Part shown: positions 59,392 to 64,000 of the stretch, piece after piece
Numbering within the stretch: position 1 is the first letter of the stretch
Layout: each line of letters starts with the position of its first letter
Origin: Corynebacterium frankenforstense DSM 45800
GTDB taxonomy: Bacteria; Actinomycetota; Actinomycetes; Mycobacteriales; Mycobacteriaceae
Assembly: GCF_001941485.1 (NCBI RefSeq)
Contig: NZ_CP009247.1
Location: 1,240,001-1,304,000 of the forward strand
Length of the DNA stretch: 64,000 bases
Direction of reading: 5' to 3'
The notes under the pieces: model-generated
What the model saw: the letters and a program-made list of their open reading frames with translations, nothing else
Told to the model about the DNA's origin: nothing
Database searches by the model: none
Translations under genes and position numbers: made by a program

Positions 59392-60291
59392 TCAGGCCGA
59401 GACGTCGTCGAGCGCGCGGGTGATCGCCGCGGGCAGGCGCACCCCGTCGGCGGCGAAGGCGGCCCGCGCCTGGGCGGGGTCGGCCGGGCCGGTCACCGCA
59501 GCGGCCACGCCCGGCCGGTCGCGCACCCAGGCCAGGGCGGCCACCGCCGGGTCCACGCCCAGGCCCGCGGCGGCGGTGCGCAGCGCGTCGACGATCGTGC
59601 GGGCCCGGGCACCCAGCAGCGGGTGCGCCTCGGCCGGCAGCTCCCCGCGGGCGACGCCCGCGAGCACCCCGTGGCCCAGCGGCGCGCGGGCCAGCAGCCC
59701 CACGCCCAGGTAGCCGGCCGCCGGGGCCAGGTCCTCCTCGGGCTGGCGGACGAGCAGCGAGTACTCGGCCTGCGCGGCGACGATCCCGCCGGCGCCCGCG
59801 GTACCCGCCGTGCAGGCCAGCTGCCAGCCCGTGTGGTCGCGCACCCCGGCGTAGCGGACCTTGCCGGAGGCGACGGCCGCGGCGAGCGTGTCGGTGACCT
59901 CGCTCATCGGCGTCTGCCGGTCGAAGTAGCCCACCGACCACAGGTCCAGGTGGTCGGTGCCCAGCCGGGTCAGGGTGCGGTCCAGCTGGGCGAGCAGGCT
60001 GCGCCGCGAACAGTCCACGCGGCGACCGACCGGGGCGGTCGGGTCGACGCCGGCGGCCGAGGAGAGGACGAGCTCCTCGCGCGGCAGGTCGGCCAGCACG
60101 CGGGCGAGCACCTCCTCGGCGCGCCCGGCGCCGTAGGCGGGGGAGGTGTCGACGAGGCTGCCGCCGGCGTCGAGGAAGGCCCGGGCGATGGCCCGGGCGT
60201 CGTCGGAGTGGGTGGCCGTGCCCCAGGCGTCGGTGCCCAGTCCGAGGGCGCCGACGCGCAGCCCGGAGCGGCCCACGGTGCGAGATTCCAC
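59392..60291 (-). CDS. Aldo-keto reductase-like protein with degraded active site
   Basis: Aldo-keto reductase fold, 299 residues from GTG 60291 (leaderless, TAGGGT 7 nt upstream). [19 protein letters not shown] and [20 protein letters not shown] keep the catalytic Asp and Tyr. Where the catalytic Lys is expected the sequence reads [10 protein letters not shown], and where the His is expected it reads [14 protein letters not shown]. Both residues seem absent. The fold is otherwise intact ([31 protein letters not shown]). It may bind NADP without usual catalysis. It diverges from uppP. Confidence 0.85.
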   Translation of the reverse strand: MESRTVGRSGLRVGALGLGTDAWGTATHSDDARAIARAFLDAGGSLVDTSPAYGAGRAEEVLARVLADLPREELVLSSAAGVDPTAPVGRRVDCSRRSLLAQLDRTLTRLGTDHLDLWSVGYFDRQTPMSEVTDTLAAAVASGKVRYAGVRDHTGWQLACTAGTAGAGGIVAAQAEYSLLVRQPEEDLAPAAGYLGVGLLARAPLGHGVLAGVARGELPAEAHPLLGARARTIVDALRTAAAGLGVDPAVAALAWVRDRPGVAAAVTGPADPAQARAAFAADGVRLPAAITRALDDVSA

Positions 60292-60298
60292 CCGCCCC

Positions 60299-60315
60299 AC
60301 CCTAGTGGGTAGGGT
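60299..60315. promoter_or_regulatory. Overlapping divergent leaderless promoters
   Basis: ACCCTA-gtggg-TAGGGT contains the minus-strand -10 of the aldo-keto reductase-like gene (60299-60304) and the plus-strand -10 of uppP (60310-60315), 5 bp apart. Each lies 7 nt before a GTG start. Confidence 0.6.
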
Positions 60316-60322
60316 GTTCCGC

Positions 60323-61192
60323 GTGAATGACGTGACGACGCTCGCCTCCGGCGCCCCGGAGGCCATGAGCTGGGCCCAGGTGATCGTGCTCTCCATCGTG
60401 CAGGGACTCACGGAGTTCCTGCCCGTGAGCTCCTCAGGCCACCTGCGGATCGTCTCCGAGCTCTTCTGGGGCCAGGACGCCGGGGCCTCCTTCACCGCCG
60501 TGGTCCAGCTGGGCACCGAGGCCGCCGTGCTGGTCTTCTTCGCCCGCGACATCTGGCGCATCCTCACCGGCTGGTTCCGCGGCCTGCGCGACCGCGGGGC
60601 CCGCGGCCTTGACTACCGCATGGGCTGGATGGTCATCGTCGGCACCATCCCGGTCGGCCTCATCGGCTTCTTCGGCAAGGACCTCATCCGCGAGAACCTG
60701 CGCAACCTGTGGATCACCGCCACCGTGCTCGTGCTCTTCTCCTTCGTGTTCATCCTCGCCGAGCGGCAGGGGCGCAAGACCCGCGGCTTCGAGGAGCTGA
60801 CCATGAAGGACGCCGTCGTGATGGGCCTGTGGCAGTGCCTCTCGCTGATCCCGGGTGTCTCGCGCTCCGGCGGCACCATCTCCGGCGGCCTCTTCCTGGG
60901 CCTCGACCGCGAGGTGGCCACCCGGTTCTCCTTCCTGCTGGCCATCCCGGCCGTGCTCGCCTCCGGTCTGTTCTCGCTGCCGGACGCCTTCGACCCGCAG
61001 GCCGGCCAGGCCGCCACCGGCATGCAGCTGGCTGTCGGCACCGTCATCTGCTTCGCGCTCGGCTACGTCTGCATCGCCTGGCTGCTGAAGTTCGTGTCCA
61101 ACCACTCGTTCGCGTGGTTCGCCGCCTACCGCATCCCGGCCGGCCTGATCGTCATGCTGCTGCTGGCCACCGGCGTGCTCCAGCCGGTCTAG
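60323..61192 (+). CDS. uppP: Undecaprenyl-diphosphatase UppP (BacA)
   Basis: Membrane phosphatase that recycles undecaprenyl diphosphate, the lipid carrier for peptidoglycan and other envelope polymers. The protein has 289 residues with about eight hydrophobic helices. Catalytic signatures are [18 protein letters not shown] and [22 protein letters not shown] 60323 gives the expected short N-terminal extension ([10 protein letters not shown]) and has TAGGGT 7 nt upstream. Loss or gain of this enzyme affects bacitracin response in other bacteria. Confidence 0.96.
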   Translation: MNDVTTLASGAPEAMSWAQVIVLSIVQGLTEFLPVSSSGHLRIVSELFWGQDAGASFTAVVQLGTEAAVLVFFARDIWRILTGWFRGLRDRGARGLDYRMGWMVIVGTIPVGLIGFFGKDLIRENLRNLWITATVLVLFSFVFILAERQGRKTRGFEELTMKDAVVMGLWQCLSLIPGVSRSGGTISGGLFLGLDREVATRFSFLLAIPAVLASGLFSLPDAFDPQAGQAATGMQLAVGTVICFALGYVCIAWLLKFVSNHSFAWFAAYRIPAGLIVMLLLATGVLQPV

Positions 61193-61287
61193 GCCGGCCC
61201 GCCGCGCGTCGGCCGGTACCGGTCCGCCGGCCCACGTGAGGCCGCCTGTCCGCCGCCGCGTCGCGGCGGACGGTTAGAGTGTGGACC

Positions 61288-62538
61288 ATGCGATCCTGGC
61301 CCCGCCCCGAACTCACCCACGCCGCCGGCACCGCCGTGCCGCTGAAGCTCTTCGACACCGCCGACCAGGCGGTCAAGCCCGTCGAGATCCCGGCGTCCGG
61401 CCCGGTCGGCCTCTACGTCTGCGGCATCACCCCCTATGACTCGACCCACCTGGGCCACGCGGCGACCTACCTCGCCTTCGACCTGGCCCACCGGGTGCTG
61501 CTCGACAACGGCCACGAGGTCCACTACGTCCAGAACGTCACCGACGTCGACGACCCGCTCTTCGAGCGCGCCGAGCGCGACGGGGTGGACTGGCGCGAGC
61601 TCGGCGACGGGCAGATCGACAAGTTCCGCGGCGACATGACCGCCCTCGAGGTCATCCCGCCGCAGGACTTCATCGGCGCGATGGAGGCCGTCGACGAGAT
61701 CGTCGTGCTCGTGCAGAAGCTGCTGGACAAGGGCGCGGCCTACGTCGTCGACGACCCGGAGTACCCGGACGTCTACGCCCGCGTCGACGCCACCGAGAAC
61801 TTCGGCTACGAGTCCAACTACACCCGCGAGGAGATGGCCGCCGCCTTCGCCGAGCGCGGCGGTGACCCGGACCGCCCGGGCAAGCGCGATCCGCTCGACG
61901 CGCTGATCTGGCGCGCCCACCGCGACGGCGAGCCCGCCTGGGACTCGCCCTTCGGCCCGGGCCGTCCCGGCTGGCACGTCGAGTGCTCGGCGATCGCCAC
62001 CGACCGGCTGGGCTCCAGCTTCGCCATCCAGGGCGGGGGCAGCGACCTGGCCTTCCCGCACCACGAGTACTCCGCCGCCCACGCGGAGGCGGGGCTCGAC
62101 GTCGCGCGCATGGCCGGCCACTACGTGCACTGCGGCATGATCGCCCTCGACGGCACCAAGATGTCGAAGTCGCTGGGCAACCTCGTCTTCGTCGCCGACC
62201 TGGTCGCCGCCGGCCACGACCCGTCCGCCATCCGCCTCGGCGTCTTCGCCGGGCACTACCGCGAGGACCGCGACTGGTCCGACGCCGTGCTGGCCGAGGC
62301 CGAGGAGCGCCTGGCCGCCTGGCGCGCCGCGGCCGACGCCGCCCAGGACCCCGACGCCGCCAAGGCCGTCGTCACTGCGCTGCGCGAACGGCTCTCCGAC
62401 GACCTGGACACCCCGGGCGCGCTCGCGGCGCTCGACGGGTGGGCGCGCGACGTCGTCAAGCACGACGGCGCGCGGCGAGGGCCGGCGGGGGAGACCGTCG
62501 CCGAGGCCGTCCACGCCCTGCTCGGCGTGCACGTCTAG
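61288..62538 (+). CDS. mshC: Cysteine:GlcN-Ins ligase MshC (mycothiol synthesis)
   Basis: ATP-dependent ligase joining cysteine to glucosaminyl-inositol, the third step of mycothiol synthesis. It is related to cysteinyl-tRNA synthetase. From ATG 61288 it has 416 residues. The zinc cysteine and HIGH-like motif are in [20 protein letters not shown], the second zinc region in [15 protein letters not shown], and [11 protein letters not shown] is the KMSKS loop. The leaderless -10 TAGAGT is 7 nt before the ATG. Its presence confirms an actinobacterium. Confidence 0.95.
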   Translation: MRSWPRPELTHAAGTAVPLKLFDTADQAVKPVEIPASGPVGLYVCGITPYDSTHLGHAATYLAFDLAHRVLLDNGHEVHYVQNVTDVDDPLFERAERDGVDWRELGDGQIDKFRGDMTALEVIPPQDFIGAMEAVDEIVVLVQKLLDKGAAYVVDDPEYPDVYARVDATENFGYESNYTREEMAAAFAERGGDPDRPGKRDPLDALIWRAHRDGEPAWDSPFGPGRPGWHVECSAIATDRLGSSFAIQGGGSDLAFPHHEYSAAHAEAGLDVARMAGHYVHCGMIALDGTKMSKSLGNLVFVADLVAAGHDPSAIRLGVFAGHYREDRDWSDAVLAEAEERLAAWRAAADAAQDPDAAKAVVTALRERLSDDLDTPGALAALDGWARDVVKHDGARRGPAGETVAEAVHALLGVHV

Positions 62539-62561
62539 CCGTAATCGGTGACAATGGCGCC

Positions 62562-62942
62562 ATGAGCATCCGCGCTGACTTCCAGCCCCGCATCGACGAG
62601 TACATCAGTGACCTGGAGACCTTCGCCACCGGCGCGTACCTGCGCGAGGGCGAGACGGACAGCTGGGAGGCGCCCTACGACGCCTCCGCTCTGGGCGAGC
62701 TGCGCGGGATCCTCGAGGACTTCCTCGACCGCCTCGACCGGGTGCCCGACGACCCCGAGGCCGAGCTGCTCGAGCCCGTGGTCGCCCGCACCCTCGAGGA
62801 GCTGACCACGTTCAACTCGAAGCACGCCGACGCCGTCCTCGAGCCCGAGGAGTTCGACGAGCTCAACGAGCTGATCACCGACGCCGCCGCCGCGACCGGC
62901 GCGACCGACGAGACGCTGACGGCGCTGCCCGTCCTCGAGTGA
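62562..62942 (+). CDS. Acidic hypothetical protein
   Basis: Not recognised; 126 residues, very acidic (many Glu/Asp) and predicted largely helical, with no signal or membrane segment. It starts MSIRADFQPRIDEYISDLET and contains GELRGILEDFLDRLDRV. The reading frame is in constant register and has a GACAAT box 6 nt before the ATG. It lies 23 bp after mshC and before a HAD phosphatase on the same strand. Confidence 0.72.
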   Translation: MSIRADFQPRIDEYISDLETFATGAYLREGETDSWEAPYDASALGELRGILEDFLDRLDRVPDDPEAELLEPVVARTLEELTTFNSKHADAVLEPEEFDELNELITDAAAATGATDETLTALPVLE

Positions 62943-63002
62943 GTCCCGCCTGGTAGGCTGCCCCTTCCGGAAACATCCTGCGGAAAGGTGGCACGAATAC
63001 TC

Positions 63003-63710
63003 ATGGCGGCTTCGACGGGGCGTACGCCCGCGGCGGTCTTCTTCGACATGGACGGCACGATGGTTGACTCGGAGCCGTTGTGGGGGATCGCCACCTTCGA
63101 GCTCAGCGAGAAGCTGGGCCGCCGGCTCACCCCTGAGCTGCGGCAGGCGACCATCGGCGGGTCCTTCCCGAACACGCTGCGCATCTGCGCCGAGCACGCC
63201 GGGGTCACCGTCGACGAGGCGACCGCCGACCGGCTGCGCGAGGAGATGTTCGCCCGCGTGGCCGACCTCTTCCGCGAACGCCTCGAGCCCAAGCCCGGCG
63301 TGCGCGACCTGCTCGGTGATCTGAGGTCTGCGGGGGTGCCCGCCGTGGTCACCACGAACACGGTGCGCCCGCTGGCCGACCTCGCCATCGACGCGGTGGG
63401 GCGCGACTTCTTCGCCGACGCCGTCACCGGCGACCAGGTGGCCCGCTACAAGCCGGCGCCGGACATGTTCCTCGAGGCCGCCCGGCGCACGGGCAACAGC
63501 CCCGTGGACTGCGTCGTCTTCGAGGACTCACTGGCCGGGATGTCCGGCGCGCTCGAGGCCGGCTGCGTGGTCATCGGGCTGCCGGAGGACCCGGACCAGG
63601 TCCCGCAGCCGGGTGCGGCGGACCTCGGCGAGCTCAACGGCGAGCGCAGTTTTGTGGGCGTCGACGCCCACCGGGTGGGGGTGTGGTTCGACCGACTGTC
63701 GGGGGTGTAG
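63003..63710 (+). CDS. HAD-superfamily hydrolase (beta-phosphoglucomutase-like)
   Basis: Phosphatase or phosphomutase of 235 residues. Motif I is AVFFDMDGTMVDSEPLW with the nucleophile Asp, motif II is PAVVTTNTVRPLADLA, the motif III lysine is in ARYKPAPDMFLEAAR, and motif IV is CVVFEDSLAGMSGALEAG. ATG 63003 is used; GTG 62988 is an in-frame option that would overlap the Shine-Dalgarno-like GGAAAGG. It precedes hisE by 24 bp, as in C. glutamicum. The substrate is unknown. Confidence 0.92.
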   Translation: MAASTGRTPAAVFFDMDGTMVDSEPLWGIATFELSEKLGRRLTPELRQATIGGSFPNTLRICAEHAGVTVDEATADRLREEMFARVADLFRERLEPKPGVRDLLGDLRSAGVPAVVTTNTVRPLADLAIDAVGRDFFADAVTGDQVARYKPAPDMFLEAARRTGNSPVDCVVFEDSLAGMSGALEAGCVVIGLPEDPDQVPQPGAADLGELNGERSFVGVDAHRVGVWFDRLSGV

Positions 63711-63734
63711 CGCGGCGCGTGCCATAATGAAGCC

Positions 63735-63998
63735 GTGAAGAACTTCGACTCTCTGTTTGCTGAACTCGCTGACCGTGCCAAGAACCGCCCGGAGGGCTCG
63801 GGGACCGTGGAGGCCCTCGACAAGGGGATGCATTTCCTGGGCAAGAAGGTCAACGAGGAGGCCGGCGAGGTGTGGCTGGCCGCCGAGTACCAGTCCGACG
63901 AGGAGCTGGCCGAGGAGATCTCCCAGCTCGTCTACTGGTCGCAGGTGATCATGGTGGCCCGCGGGCTCGAGCCCGAGGACATCTACCGCTACCTGTGA
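63735..63998 (+). CDS. hisE: Phosphoribosyl-ATP pyrophosphatase
   Basis: Second step of histidine synthesis, hydrolysing phosphoribosyl-ATP to phosphoribosyl-AMP. At 87 residues it is of full length, with [20 protein letters not shown] at the start, [20 protein letters not shown] (metal-binding Glu residues) and a C-terminal [10 protein letters not shown]. The GTG start has CATAAT 6 nt upstream, so it is probably leaderless. hisG is expected just beyond the window. Confidence 0.96.
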   Translation: MKNFDSLFAELADRAKNRPEGSGTVEALDKGMHFLGKKVNEEAGEVWLAAEYQSDEELAEEISQLVYWSQVIMVARGLEPEDIYRYL

Positions 63999-64000
63999 GC

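Noticed and set aside
61279..61287. Upstream GTG start for mshC
   Set aside because: The GTG falls at the expected transcription start region and the ATG at 61288 is placed correctly relative to TAGAGT and to the family N-terminus.

Overview
The window is a contiguous piece of a high-GC actinobacterial chromosome, and its gene content and order point to Corynebacterium. It has the ppc, secG, pgl-opcA-zwf-tal-tkt, ctaB, qor, ctaA series, the suf operon headed by sufR next to mptB, acn-acnR with an AcnR-type operator, and mycothiol (mshC) and lipoglycan (mptB) genes. The right half also follows the mycobacterial order: acn, a DUF6676 gene, ripA, hemH, nfeD, SPFH, then PEBP, pyrD, an LppL-like lipoprotein and uppP. 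The species cannot be named from the sequence. I see no prophage, insertion sequence, CRISPR array or rRNA; one tRNA-Leu(GAG) is present.

Layout. 1-12.7 kb: central carbon metabolism (PEP carboxylase and the pentose-phosphate block on the minus strand), SecG, and haem O/quinone genes. 12.7-17.4 kb: haem A synthase, an ABC exporter pair and a mannosyltransferase, all minus. 17.4-23.8 kb: sufRBDCSU and sufT, a tightly packed Fe-S assembly operon. 23.8-27.7 kb: an accessory polyol module (SorC-type regulator, zinc dehydrogenase, FGGY kinase) with a textbook promoter and operator-like TGCAC palindromes. 28-31 kb: a proline-rich hypothetical, an ABC-F ATPase and a class V aminotransferase. 31.3-35.1 kb: metF and metE (minus), with a SAM-I-clan riboswitch immediately upstream of metF. 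35.4-41.4 kb: acyl-CoA synthetase, membrane proteins, the UPF0210/ACT pair and an NAD(P)-binding protein. 41.4-46 kb: acn-acnR-amidotransferase. 46-54 kb: DUF6676, a RipA-like NlpC/P60 hydrolase with a long leader, hemH, DUF3097, NfeD/SPFH and a SatD-like protein. 54-64 kb: VTT membrane protein, GNAT, tRNA-Leu, PEBP, pyrD, lipoprotein, a degenerate aldo-keto reductase, uppP, mshC, HAD hydrolase and hisE.

Most genes are housekeeping. The regulatory and non-coding layer is more unusual. The metF riboswitch appears to have no separate expression platform: its P1 helix starts at about the predicted transcription start and ends in the Shine-Dalgarno. At least seventeen genes have a -10-like hexamer 6-8 nt before the start codon, implying leaderless mRNAs, and three divergent pairs of these are packed back to back in 31-47 bp. 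A short dispersed repeat with the core AATTGCCGACGTCCCG recurs in intergenic DNA and once inside a gene. Short tandem duplications repeatedly lie on or just after stop codons. A perfect 12-bp-arm palindrome sits in frame inside a conserved hypothetical gene.

All calls come from reading the sequence and recalling family features. No database search was run.
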